DNA of 15,468 nt from the NCBI GenBank assembly GCA_044221805.1, contig JBGAOK010000086.1:1-15468 (forward strand), in the 5' to 3' direction. Positions 1 to 7,018 of this stretch are shown one piece after another (the stretch's first letter is position 1; every line of letters begins with the position of its first letter). The notes below the pieces were generated by a model. The model saw only the letters and a program-made list of their open reading frames with translations. It had not been told where the DNA came from and made no database searches. A program made the position numbers and the translations under genes. This DNA comes from Meridianimarinicoccus sp044221805 (GTDB lineage Bacteria; Pseudomonadota; Alphaproteobacteria; Rhodobacterales; Rhodobacteraceae).

Positions 1-697
1 AGCCGATCTCGACATCGTCGCCGATCTCGACCGTGCCCAGGGTGTGGATGCGGGTCCAGTGCTGTTCGCCCACCGGCACGTGGTCGGCCTCGCCCAGGCT
101 TTCGCGGACCTTCTCGACCGAGGATTTCTCGGGCGTGACGAAGGCGAAGCCGTCGCCGCCGACGATGGCGCCGGGCTGGGCGATGAAGCGGTCGCCGATC
201 ACCACCCGCGCGCCGATCCGCACACCGGCATGGATCAGCGCATCGGCCCCGATCACCGCATCCTCGGCCACGCTGGCCTGGCCGACGATCCGGGCCCGGG
301 GACCGATCTTCGCCCTGGCGCCGACCACGGTCAGGGGGCCGATCCGGGCGCCTTCGCCGATCACGGCGCTGGGGTCGATGACGGCGCTCGGGTGGATGCC
401 CGGGGCGATGTCGGGGCCGGGATCGAACAGGGTCGACAGGTGCGCCATGGCCAGACGCGGCCGGGCCACGAACAGCGCCGCCTGAAGCCCCATGGCCTGC
501 CAGTCGGCGCCCTCCCACAGCAGGGCGACGCGGGCGCGACCCTGGGGGATGCCGTCGGCATATTTCGGGTCCATCGCCAGGGCGAGCTGGTCGGGACCGC
601 AGAGCGCCGGCTCGGACGCGCCGGTGATGGTCAGGCGCGCGTCGCCCTCAAGACGGGCGCCGAGCGCCCGGGCGACCTGATCGAGCGAATAGGACAT
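1..697 (-). CDS. lpxD: UDP-3-O-acylglucosamine N-acyltransferase LpxD (3' end cut by window edge)
   Basis: LpxD transfers a 3-hydroxyacyl chain from acyl-ACP to the 2-amino group of UDP-3-O-acylglucosamine, the third step of lipid A synthesis, in the cytoplasm. The open frame runs from an ATG at 697 to the left edge, 232 codons without a stop. It begins MSYSLDQVARALGARLEG, the typical LpxD uridine-binding N-terminal domain. From about residue 100 it shows the hexapeptide repeats of a left-handed beta helix (IHPSAVIDPSAVIGEGARIG), then the family signature IVGGDGFAFV near residue 180 and the following insert. The region equivalent to the E. coli catalytic His239 lies outside the window. The GGAG ribosome binding site, 5 nt before the start, lies within a hairpin. 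The gene is co-directional with the upstream L,D-transpeptidase gene, 32 bp away. The identification is firm; only completeness is unknown. Confidence 0.93.
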   Translation of the reverse strand, partial: MSYSLDQVARALGARLEGDARLTITGASEPALCGPDQLALAMDPKYADGIPQGRARVALLWEGADWQAMGLQAALFVARPRLAMAHLSTLFDPGPDIAPGIHPSAVIDPSAVIGEGARIGPLTVVGARAKIGPRARIVGQASVAEDAVIGADALIHAGVRIGARVVIGDRFIAQPGAIVGGDGFAFVTPEKSSVEKVRESLGEADHVPVGEQHWTRIHTLGTVEIGDDVEIG

Positions 698-702
698 GGC
701 AA

Positions 703-727
703 CTCCGGCAGCCGGGGACTGCCGGAG
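703..727 (-). promoter_or_regulatory. Hairpin between the L,D-transpeptidase gene and lpxD, enclosing the lpxD ribosome binding site
   Basis: A perfect 9-bp inverted repeat, CTCCGGCAG / CTGCCGGAG, with a 7-nt loop lies 2 nt after the transpeptidase stop and 5 nt before the lpxD start. On the minus-strand transcript the GGAG of the second arm is the only good Shine-Dalgarno sequence for lpxD, so the stem would hide it. The short TTG that follows is a poor U-tract, so a pure terminator role is less convincing. The pairing is seen directly; any regulatory role is inferred. Confidence 0.55.
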
Positions 728-729
728 GT

Positions 730-2325
730 TTACCCTCCGGCGGCGCGGAGCGAAACCCCGGCCCGCGTCAGCGCCTTGAAGATCTGCGCGTCGCGCCCGT
801 AGATGTCGGGCCGGTACTGCATGCCTTCGGCGCCGGGATAGGCGGTGAAATAGACCAGATGCACCGGTACCGGCGGCTGTAGCGGGATCACCGTCTCGGC
901 GCCGGTGGCCAGTTTCGCCTGATAGAGCCCCTGCGGGTCCGAGGTCTGCCGCGCCAGCAGCGTGTAGGCCAGCTTTTGCGGTTCGGCGACGCGGATGCAG
1001 CCATGGCTGAAGGCGCGCGGATACTTCGCGAACAGCGACTTCGTCGGCGTGTCATGCAGGTAGATGTTGTGGGCGTTCGGGAACAGGAACTTCACCTCGC
1101 CAAGCGCATTGCCCTCGCTGGGCGGCTCGGTCAGCCGGTAGGGGAAGTTCGACTCGCTGTAGGCGGCAAAGTTCACCGACCCGCGCGAGACCCGGTTGCC
1201 CGAGGCATCGGTCAGCACCAGGTTGCCCACCGCGTTCGGGTTCTGCTTCAGCATCGGCAGGTATTCGCGGGTGGCGATGGAATAGGGCACGTTCCAGGTC
1301 GGGTTCACCACGATCATCTCCATCTGGTCGGAGAATTCCGGGGTGCGGTGGGTCGGCTTGTTCTGGCCGACGATCACCTTGGTCTCGAACGTGGTGCGGT
1401 CGCCGTCGATCACCTTCGCGGTGAAGTCGGGAATGTTGACCCAGATGTGCCGTTCGCCGAGGGCGACGTTCATCCAGCGCTCGCGCTCGAGCGCGACGAG
1501 CACGCTGGCCAGCCGGTCGGCCGGATCCTTGTTGATCTCGGCGATGGTGCCGGCGCCGGCGACGCCGTCCGCCGGCAGGCCATGGTCGCGCTGGAACCGC
1601 GCGACGATCTGCTGGAGCCCGGCATCATAGCTGCCGCCCCCGGCGGACTTGCCGTAACCCATTGCGGCCAGCCGGCCGCGCAGCACGACGACCTGCTGCG
1701 ACGACGATCCGGGCGCCAGCGTGCCCGACACCTTCGGGCCCCAGCCGCCGGCGCCAAGCGCCTTCTCGAGCCGGGCCTTCTCGGCCAGCAGCGCCCTGTA
1801 ATCGGCCGATTGCGGCGGCAGCGCCTTCAGGAAACCCTTGGGCGAGCTTTTCGCAAAGGCCGCCAGATTGGCCGCCGCGCCCCGGCGCGGGGCGTTGCGG
1901 TCGATCTCCGGGTTCACCCGGCGCGGATCGAGGATGCCCGACTGCACGTCATTGGCGTAGCGGACGAAGGTCTGCGACAGCATCGCCTCGGCCTTGATCT
2001 TGTCGGCCGGGCTGCGCGCACCCTTCACCGCGGCGGCGAGTTCGGGAACCTTGTAGGCCGCCACCGGCAGGCCCTGGTCGCCGGCACGGTTGAGCGCGTC
2101 GAGGAAGGCCGAGACCCGCTGCTTGTCCTTGCCGCCGCCGCTCATCCAGATCGGCTGGTAGCCGCGCGCGCCGTAGAACTCGACCAGCGCCGGGTCTCCG
2201 GCCACGGCCTGCGCCAGCCCCTGTTGCAGCCCCGCCCCGCTCTGCGCCACCGCGGCACCGGCGGTCAGGGCGAAGACCAGCGCCAGAATCCGGCGCAGAT
2301 GCGGAAATGAATACGAAGCGATCAT
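730..2325 (-). CDS. L,D-transpeptidase, YkuD domain with peptidoglycan-binding domain (YcbB/LdtD-like)
   Basis: This is a 531-residue periplasmic enzyme expected to make 3-3 (mDAP-mDAP) peptidoglycan cross-links or to attach proteins to murein. A signal peptide spans about residues 1-27 (LRRILALVFAL..AAVAQ). An alpha-helical scaffold region follows, then a PG_binding_1 domain at about 210-265 (RFQRDHGLPADGVAG). The YkuD catalytic domain covers about 291-455, with YLHDTP (His424) and the active-site motif SHGCIRV (Cys443). Length and domain order match E. coli YcbB/LdtD rather than small ErfK-type enzymes. I chose the ATG at 2325 because GGGAG lies 8 nt upstream and the signal peptide starts there; the frame stays open to 2622, but that extension lacks export features. 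It is divergent from a YcbK/MepK-type peptidase. Which Ldt subtype it is cannot be settled by reading. Confidence 0.92.
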   Translation of the reverse strand: MIASYSFPHLRRILALVFALTAGAAVAQSGAGLQQGLAQAVAGDPALVEFYGARGYQPIWMSGGGKDKQRVSAFLDALNRAGDQGLPVAAYKVPELAAAVKGARSPADKIKAEAMLSQTFVRYANDVQSGILDPRRVNPEIDRNAPRRGAAANLAAFAKSSPKGFLKALPPQSADYRALLAEKARLEKALGAGGWGPKVSGTLAPGSSSQQVVVLRGRLAAMGYGKSAGGGSYDAGLQQIVARFQRDHGLPADGVAGAGTIAEINKDPADRLASVLVALERERWMNVALGERHIWVNIPDFTAKVIDGDRTTFETKVIVGQNKPTHRTPEFSDQMEMIVVNPTWNVPYSIATREYLPMLKQNPNAVGNLVLTDASGNRVSRGSVNFAAYSESNFPYRLTEPPSEGNALGEVKFLFPNAHNIYLHDTPTKSLFAKYPRAFSHGCIRVAEPQKLAYTLLARQTSDPQGLYQAKLATGAETVIPLQPPVPVHLVYFTAYPGAEGMQYRPDIYGRDAQIFKALTRAGVSLRAAGG

Positions 2326-2368
2326 GTCGCGAACTCCCGTACAGCCAGAACCTGGCGGCTCACCGTCC

Positions 2369-2397
2369 TTTATGCTGGCTGACAGCCTTGCAGGCAA
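2369..2397 (-). promoter_or_regulatory. Candidate sigma70-type promoter of the L,D-transpeptidase gene
   Basis: Reading the minus strand, TTGCCT (2397-2392) and CATAAA (2374-2369) are separated by exactly 17 bp. Each matches four of six consensus positions. The -10 lies about 44 nt before the start codon. No experimental support is available, and in GC-rich DNA such matches can arise by chance. Confidence 0.35.
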
Positions 2398-2456
2398 AAG
2401 ACAACAGCCTCTCAAGACCTGTGCGCAGCCGGGCCTGTCGCCCGCGGGACACGGTA

Positions 2457-2519
2457 GGCGGATTCGGCCCCCGGGCCGCGCCGAGGCGGACCTGAGCCCT
2501 GAATCGGCAGGAATCCGCC
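2457..2519. repeat. Widely spaced 9-bp inverted repeat in the divergent transpeptidase/peptidase control region
   Basis: GGCGGATTC at 2457-2465 recurs as its exact reverse complement GAATCCGCC at 2511-2519, with arm centres 54 bp apart, close to five helical turns. The right arm is itself within a local dyad, ATCGGC..GCCGAT at 2503-2522. The 330-bp gap 2326-2655 contains no other gene that I can support, so this is a reasonable candidate operator for one or both divergent genes. The protein that would bind is unknown. Confidence 0.35.
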
Positions 2520-2655
2520 GATACATCTCCCCTCCAAGCCCTGCGTCAAGTGGGATGCTGCCGCCCGTTTCTGTTGTGCCAGAGGGTGAATTGTGGAAAG
2601 GTGCTGCCAAGCACCGCACCAAAAACCGCGGAAAACAGGCAGAGGCAGAGCAGGC

Positions 2656-3231
2656 ATGACTTCCCAGGAAACGGGCCAGACCCGCCTTTCGAGGCGTGGC
2701 CTTCTTGCAGCATTCGCCGCGACGGCAGTGGCTGCAGCACCGGTCAAGGCAGGCGTATTCGGCATCCTACGCGGTGGCGGTGACGTGAGACGGATCCAGA
2801 TGTATTCCGGCCGGACCGGCGAGACACTGGACATGATCTATTGGGTCGACGGCGACTACATCAAGCCGGCTCTCAAGGAGATCAGCTTGTTCATGCGCGA
2901 CTGGCGCGAGAACCGGGCCATCACCATCGATCCCCGCACGGTCGACATCATGGCTGCGTCCCATGCTCTGCTGGACGTGGACGAACCCTATCTGCTGCTG
3001 TCGGGCTACCGCACGCCGAAGACCAATGCGATGCTGCGGAGCCAGTCCGGCGGTGTCGCCAGCAACTCCTACCATATCAAGGGTCAGGCTGCCGACCTGC
3101 GGCTGAAGAACCGCTCGGTGGCGCAGATGACCAAGGCGGCGGCCTATTGCAAGGCAGGGGGCGTCGGCACCTATTACGGGTCGAACTTCGTCCACATGGA
3201 CAGCGGCCCGATCCGCCACTGGTACGGCTGA
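2656..3231 (+). CDS. Tat-exported YcbK/MepK-type murein endopeptidase (DUF882, peptidase M15 family)
   Basis: This 191-residue protein belongs to the YcbK (DUF882) group of zinc peptidases. Characterised E. coli MepK cleaves 3-3 and 4-3 murein cross-links. The N-terminus has a twin-arginine signal (LSRRGLLAAFAATAVAA, Arg13-Arg14), as is usual for this group. The metal-site pattern is visible: SGYRTPKTN at 116-124, His140 and Asp147 in YHIKGQAADLRL, and His180 in NFVHMDSG, ending near the conserved HWYG. I chose the ATG at 2656 because the Tat signal starts there and purine-rich AGAGGCAGAGCAGG precedes it; the frame stays open to 2593. It is divergent from an L,D-transpeptidase, which makes the bonds that MepK-type enzymes cut. 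Exact substrate is inferred from family and context. Confidence 0.9.
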   Translation: MTSQETGQTRLSRRGLLAAFAATAVAAAPVKAGVFGILRGGGDVRRIQMYSGRTGETLDMIYWVDGDYIKPALKEISLFMRDWRENRAITIDPRTVDIMAASHALLDVDEPYLLLSGYRTPKTNAMLRSQSGGVASNSYHIKGQAADLRLKNRSVAQMTKAAAYCKAGGVGTYYGSNFVHMDSGPIRHWYG

Positions 3232-3258
3232 GGGCCAAACCGGCCAATTCGGACTCGC

Positions 3259-3285
3259 AGGACCGGCCACGTGCCGGTCCTTGCG
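3259..3285 (+). terminator. Hairpin terminator between convergent peptidase and sensor kinase genes
   Basis: AGGACCGGC pairs with GCCGGTCCT around a 5-nt loop (9-bp perfect stem), 27 nt after the peptidase stop. The following TTGCGT is a weak U-tract. Its position between convergent genes fits termination from both sides. Confidence 0.55.
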
Positions 3286-3304
3286 TCCGTGGGGGGACCG
3301 GGAC

Positions 3305-4621
3305 TCAGCGCGCCACGTAGAGGTCCGCGCAGAGCCCGCCCAGATCGCTGCTGCGCCCGAGTTGCAGACGGCCGCCATGCTTGCGCGCGATGTCGGCCGC
3401 GATCGCCAGACCCAGCCCGACGCCAGCCCGGTCCTGATTCCGTGCCGGGTCGAGCCGCGCGAAGGGTTTCAGTGCCTCCTCGTACCGGTGGGCCGGTATG
3501 CCCGGCCCGTCATCCTCGACGCGGATGCGGAACTGGCTGTCGGTGCTGGCGACGCTGACCCGAGCCAGATTGGCATAACGGGCGGCATTGCTGAGCAGGT
3601 TCTCGGTCGCGCGCGCCACCGCCATGGGCCGGATCGGCACCAGGCCGGTCTGGTCCATGGGTCCGAGGGTTACATTCTGCCCGCCCCGCTCGGCATCGGC
3701 CACCACCTGGCGGACCAGGCCGGTCAGGTCGGTGGCGTGCAGGTCGTCCAGCGCGTCGCCCCGGACGAAATTCAGGAACTCGTCCACCAGCCGCTCCATG
3801 TCGCCCACATCACGCAGCGCCGCCTCGGTTTCCTCGGACGGATCCATCATCGACAGTTCCAGCCTGAGCCGGGTCAAGGGCGTCCTGAGGTCATGGCTGA
3901 CCCCGGATAGCATCAGGGTGCGCTGTTCCAGGTGCCGCTCGATCCGCCCGCGCATGTCGAGAAAGGCCTGCCCGGCGCTGCGCACCTCGATCGCGCCCGA
4001 GGGACGGTAAGGCACATGGCGCCCCTTGCCGAATTCCTCGGCCGCGCGCGCCAGCCGCCGGATCGGTCGCAGCTGGTTGCGCAGGAAGACCGACGAGATC
4101 AGCGTCATCAGTGCGCTGATGAAGATCATCCAGACCAGCAGCTGGTGAGGATTCGACGCCGAGACCCGGCTGCGCGGCAGCTCGATCCTGAGCCCGCCAT
4201 GGCGGGTCTGGACCGAGATCACGGCCTCGTGCGGGTCGGTCAGCAGGTCGATCCCGGTGATCCCGGCCAGCCGGGCGCGAAAGGTCTGGATCACCACGGT
4301 GCCGGAGAGGTCGTAGAAGGCGCGCCGGTCGGCGGGGATCAGCGGCGCGGGGATCTGCACCGCAAGATCAAGCGGCGGCCCCAGTCGGTCGGCCACCACC
4401 TTGGCCGCGCCGAGATCGGGCTGGGCGTTGATCTGGTTGACCAGGTACAGGGTCTCGACCAGCACGTTGCGGGTCATCTGGGCGGTGACGCCTTCGAAAT
4501 GGCGCTGGATGAACACCACGGAAACCACGAGCTGGACCGTGATCACCGGCAGGATCAGGATCAGCGCCGCACGCCCGTAAAGGGTGCGCGGCATCCACCA
4601 TTTGAGGAATCCGAGCTTCAT
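3305..4621 (-). CDS. EnvZ-like membrane sensor histidine kinase
   Basis: This 438-residue inner-membrane kinase would autophosphorylate on a histidine and pass the phosphate to a response regulator. Transmembrane segments are at about 17-38 and 161-180, enclosing a periplasmic sensor of about 120 residues. A HAMP linker (181-233) follows. The HisKA H-box is LSGVSHDLRTPLTRLRLEL, with phospho-acceptor His243. The HATPase domain shows an N-box (NLLSNAARYA, 341-350), a G1 box (VEDDGPGIP) and a G2 box (GVGLGLAIAADIARKHGG). All key residues appear intact. The ATG at 4621 opens directly into the first membrane segment. Genes on both sides run in opposite orientation and no response regulator lies next to it, so the partner and signal are unknown. 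Resemblance to EnvZ is by architecture only. Confidence 0.9.
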   Translation of the reverse strand: MKLGFLKWWMPRTLYGRAALILILPVITVQLVVSVVFIQRHFEGVTAQMTRNVLVETLYLVNQINAQPDLGAAKVVADRLGPPLDLAVQIPAPLIPADRRAFYDLSGTVVIQTFRARLAGITGIDLLTDPHEAVISVQTRHGGLRIELPRSRVSASNPHQLLVWMIFISALMTLISSVFLRNQLRPIRRLARAAEEFGKGRHVPYRPSGAIEVRSAGQAFLDMRGRIERHLEQRTLMLSGVSHDLRTPLTRLRLELSMMDPSEETEAALRDVGDMERLVDEFLNFVRGDALDDLHATDLTGLVRQVVADAERGGQNVTLGPMDQTGLVPIRPMAVARATENLLSNAARYANLARVSVASTDSQFRIRVEDDGPGIPAHRYEEALKPFARLDPARNQDRAGVGLGLAIAADIARKHGGRLQLGRSSDLGGLCADLYVAR

Positions 4622-4664
4622 GGCCTATACCTGAGCACGCGGGCCAGAGGCAGGGAAGCGCGAA

Positions 4665-5582
4665 ATGGACAATGGCGGAGACGCGCCGCGGCCGGGCGGG
4701 GTCGAGCGCCTTGGCCCCGGCCTCGGCCGGGTGCTGGCGCCGAACCCGGGGCCGATGACCCATCGCGGCACCAACACCTATCTGGTCGGCACGGACGGTC
4801 TGGCGGTGATCGATCCCGGGCCCGACGATCCGGCGCATCTGGCGGCGATCCTTGCCGCGGTGGCGCAAGGCCAGCGCATCAGCCACATCCTTGTCACCCA
4901 TGCCCACCGCGACCACTCGCCCCTGGCGCGGCGCCTGTCGGCGGCGACCGGCGCCCCGGTGCTGGCCTTCGGGGACGCCGGCGCCGGTCAGAGCGCGGCC
5001 ATGCGCGCGCTGGTGGCCCAGGGCATGACCGGCGGCGGCGAAGGCGTCGATGCCGGTTTCCGGCCCGACGTCCTGCTGGCCGACGGTGAGGTGGTGACCG
5101 GCGACGGCTGGGAGATCCGCGCGCTCTGGACCCCCGGCCACATGGGCAACCACCTGACCTTCCTGTGGGGGGCCGAGGCCTTCACCGGCGATCTGGTGAT
5201 GGGCTGGGCGACCTCGCTGATCTCGCCGCCCGATGGCGACCTGACCGACTTCCTGGCGTCCTGCGCCACGCTGCGGGCCCTTGCGCCCGGGCGGCTCTGG
5301 CCCGGGCATGGCGATGCGGTGGACGATCCCCTGGCCCGGATCGACGCGCTGGTGGCGCACCGGAAGGGCCGCGAGGCGCAGATTCTGGCCGCCCTCGCCC
5401 CCGGCCCGATGCGCCCGGACGAGATCGCCCGCCGGATCTATGCGGACACGCCCGCCGCGCTCCTGCCCGCGGCGTCTCGCAACGTCCTTGCCCATCTCAT
5501 TGATCTGACTGGCCGCGGCCGGGTCACCGCCGACCCTGCACCGGGCCCCGAGGCAGTTTTCGCCCTGTCGGCCGAGGATTGA
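4665..5582 (+). CDS. Metallo-beta-lactamase-fold hydrolase, LACTB2-like
   Basis: This 305-residue cytoplasmic MBL-fold protein lacks a signal peptide. The metal ligands of a binuclear site are all present: THAHRDH (His79, His81, Asp83, His84), TPGHMGNH (His159), FTGDLVMG (Asp176) and LWPGHG (His215). After the core, about 229-290 reads as a small winged-helix-like domain (RMPDEIARRIYAD-type helices), as in LACTB2-like proteins, some of which are RNA endonucleases. The substrate of bacterial members is generally uncharacterised, so I give no reaction. The ATG at 4665 has a purine-rich GAGGCAGGGAAG upstream. The start is 43 bp from the divergent sensor kinase start, so the two share a very short promoter region. 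Confidence 0.85.
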   Translation: MDNGGDAPRPGGVERLGPGLGRVLAPNPGPMTHRGTNTYLVGTDGLAVIDPGPDDPAHLAAILAAVAQGQRISHILVTHAHRDHSPLARRLSAATGAPVLAFGDAGAGQSAAMRALVAQGMTGGGEGVDAGFRPDVLLADGEVVTGDGWEIRALWTPGHMGNHLTFLWGAEAFTGDLVMGWATSLISPPDGDLTDFLASCATLRALAPGRLWPGHGDAVDDPLARIDALVAHRKGREAQILAALAPGPMRPDEIARRIYADTPAALLPAASRNVLAHLIDLTGRGRVTADPAPGPEAVFALSAED

Positions 5583-5603
5583 GAAGAATTCGTGAAATCG
5601 CTC

Positions 5604-5632
5604 TGGACGCCCCCCGGCGGCGTTGCTATACG
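5604..5632 (+). promoter_or_regulatory. Candidate promoter of tRNA-Asn
   Basis: TGGACG (5604-5609) and TATACG (5627-5632) are spaced by 17 bp, each matching four of six consensus positions. A TG precedes the -10 in TGCTATACG, as in extended -10 promoters. The tRNA 5' end lies 11 nt after the -10, and the stretch between is GC-rich (CGCCCCC), a discriminator type associated with growth-rate control of stable RNA promoters. Confidence 0.5.
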
Positions 5633-5643
5633 CGCCCCCGTGT

Positions 5644-5718
5644 TCCGGCGTAGCTCAGCGGTAGAGCAGTTGACTGTTAATCAATTGGTCGTAGGTTCGA
5701 TCCCTACCGCCGGAGCCA
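5644..5718 (+). tRNA. tRNA-Asn (anticodon GTT)
   Basis: A complete 75-nt cloverleaf can be drawn. The acceptor stem is TCCGGCG/CGCCGGA, the D stem GCTC/GAGC around AGCGGTA, and the anticodon stem GTTGA/TCAAT. The anticodon loop CTGTTAA carries GTT at 5676-5678. The T stem is GTAGG/CCTAC with loop TTCGATC. The discriminator base is G and CCA is encoded at 5716-5718. GTT with a G discriminator is consistent with asparagine. Confidence 0.97.
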
Positions 5719-5732
5719 AAATCCTCAGATCG

Positions 5733-5770
5733 ACGCGAAACCCCGCCCTCGTGCGGGGTGTCGCGTTCCT
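5733..5770 (+). terminator. Strong nested hairpin after tRNA-Asn, also downstream of anmK
   Basis: ACCCCGC (5740-5746) pairs with GCGGGGT (5753-5759), and outside it ACGCGA (5733-5738) pairs with TCGCGT (5761-5766), giving about 13 bp with one mismatch. A short TTCCT follows on the plus strand. It lies 15 nt after the tRNA and 34 nt beyond the anmK stop, so it could serve both converging transcripts. Confidence 0.7.
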
Positions 5771-5799
5771 CGGGTCGGGTTGCCGGGCGGCGCCGGCTG

Positions 5800-6966
5800 T
5801 CAGGCGATGCCCTGCCCGACCGCTGCGCCGCGGGTGGCGGGATCGGCTGCCAGGCCGGCGGGCAGGCTCAGCCGACCGCCCGGCATCGGCCGCGGGCTGC
5901 CGGTGGTCGAAGGGCCGCTGATCGGCAGGCCGCGGGCGGCGCGGACGGCGAGATAGGCGAAGGCCTGCGCTTCCAGCATGTCGCCGTCCAGGCCTGCCGC
6001 CTCGACCGGGGCTACGGCGCAGGGCAGCAGCGCGGCAAGCCGGGCCATGATCGCCGGATTGTGCCGCCCGCCCCCGGTCACCAGCAGGCGCGCCGGCGGG
6101 ACCGGGCACCAGTCGAGCCCCCGGGCCACCGACAGCGCCACAGCCTCGACCATCGTCGCGGCGGCATCGGCGTCGGCAAGGCCGGCGACGGCCGCGCCGA
6201 GCATGGCGAAATCGTCCCGGTCGAGGCTTTTCGGCGGCATCCGGTCGAAGAAGGGCGCGGCAAGGAAGCCCGTCAGCGCGGCCCTGTCGGCCCGGCCGGA
6301 CAGGGCGAGGGCGCCGCCCTCGTCCCGGTCGCGACCCAGGCGGGTGCGGAGCAGATCGTCGATCGGGGCATTGGCGGGGCCGGTGTCGAAGGCCAGCATG
6401 GCGCCGGGCGCAAAGGCCTCGGGCGCGGCCGGGTCGATCCAGGTCAGGTTGCCGACGCCCCCGAGGTTCAGGAAGGCCAGCGGCGCCGTGGCGCCGATGT
6501 GCCGGGCCAGCGCGAAATGGAAGGCCGGGGCCAGCGGGGCGCCCTGCCCGCCCGCCGCCACATCGGCCGCGCGGAAGTCCCAGACCACCGGCCGTCCGAG
6601 CGCGCGGGCCAGCCGCGCCCCGTCGCCGGTCTGGTGAGTGCCGCGCCCGGCCGGGTCATGGGCCAGCGTCTGGCCATGGAAGCCGACCAGATCGGCCGCG
6701 GGGAAACCGGCCAGCAGGGCCAGATGCGCGGCATCGACCACGGCGGCAGCCTCGGCCACGCCCGGTTCACCCGGCCAGCGCCCAAGTGCGGCCCGCAGCG
6801 CCGCCCGTTCGGCCGGATCATAGGCGCGATAGGCCGAGGCGCCGAAGCCCAGGATCCCGACCCCGTCGGTGACCAGTTCCGCTGCGTCGACCCCGTCGAG
6901 CGAGGTTCCCGACATGGTGCCGACCACGCGCACCGGCCCCTCGGCGGCGAGGACCTTTTCCTTCAT
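5800..6966 (-). CDS. anmK: Anhydro-N-acetylmuramic acid kinase
   Basis: AnmK phosphorylates and opens 1,6-anhydro-N-acetylmuramic acid to MurNAc-6-phosphate in the cytoplasm, recycling cell-wall sugars. The 388-residue product has the ATP-binding motif GTMSGTSLDGVD (16-27), GFHGQT (95-100), DFRAADVAAGGQGAPL (130-145), NLGGVGNLT (167-175) and FDTGPANAPID (193-203). Asp194 aligns with the catalytic-base aspartate known from E. coli AnmK. The usual C-terminal STTGSPRPMPGG stretch is followed by roughly 25 extra residues. I chose the ATG at 6966 because AGGAG lies 9 nt upstream in ATAGGAGCAAGGCGC; the frame stays open to 7005, but that would run into tyrS. It is divergent from tyrS, a pairing also common near tyrS in other Proteobacteria. 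Confidence 0.93.
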   Translation of the reverse strand: MKEKVLAAEGPVRVVGTMSGTSLDGVDAAELVTDGVGILGFGASAYRAYDPAERAALRAALGRWPGEPGVAEAAAVVDAAHLALLAGFPAADLVGFHGQTLAHDPAGRGTHQTGDGARLARALGRPVVWDFRAADVAAGGQGAPLAPAFHFALARHIGATAPLAFLNLGGVGNLTWIDPAAPEAFAPGAMLAFDTGPANAPIDDLLRTRLGRDRDEGGALALSGRADRAALTGFLAAPFFDRMPPKSLDRDDFAMLGAAVAGLADADAAATMVEAVALSVARGLDWCPVPPARLLVTGGGRHNPAIMARLAALLPCAVAPVEAAGLDGDMLEAQAFAYLAVRAARGLPISGPSTTGSPRPMPGGRLSLPAGLAADPATRGAAVGQGIA

Positions 6967-7018
6967 GCGCCTTGCTCCTATAAGCGCCGCATTCCGCCCG
7001 AGCATGGACCAGCCGCCG

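Noticed and set aside
976..2310. Long plus-strand open frame of 444 codons opposite the L,D-transpeptidase gene
   Set aside because: Its translation is arginine/alanine-rich with no recognisable domain; it is the mirror of a real GC-rich gene on the other strand.
3932..5089. Plus-strand open frame of 385 codons across the sensor kinase and the MBL gene
   Set aside because: It runs antisense to one convincing gene and out of frame in another, with low-complexity composition.
5644..5718. tRNA-Asn as an integration site for a mobile element
   Set aside because: No integrase lies nearby and I saw no repeat of the tRNA 3' end elsewhere in the window; the following genes are housekeeping.
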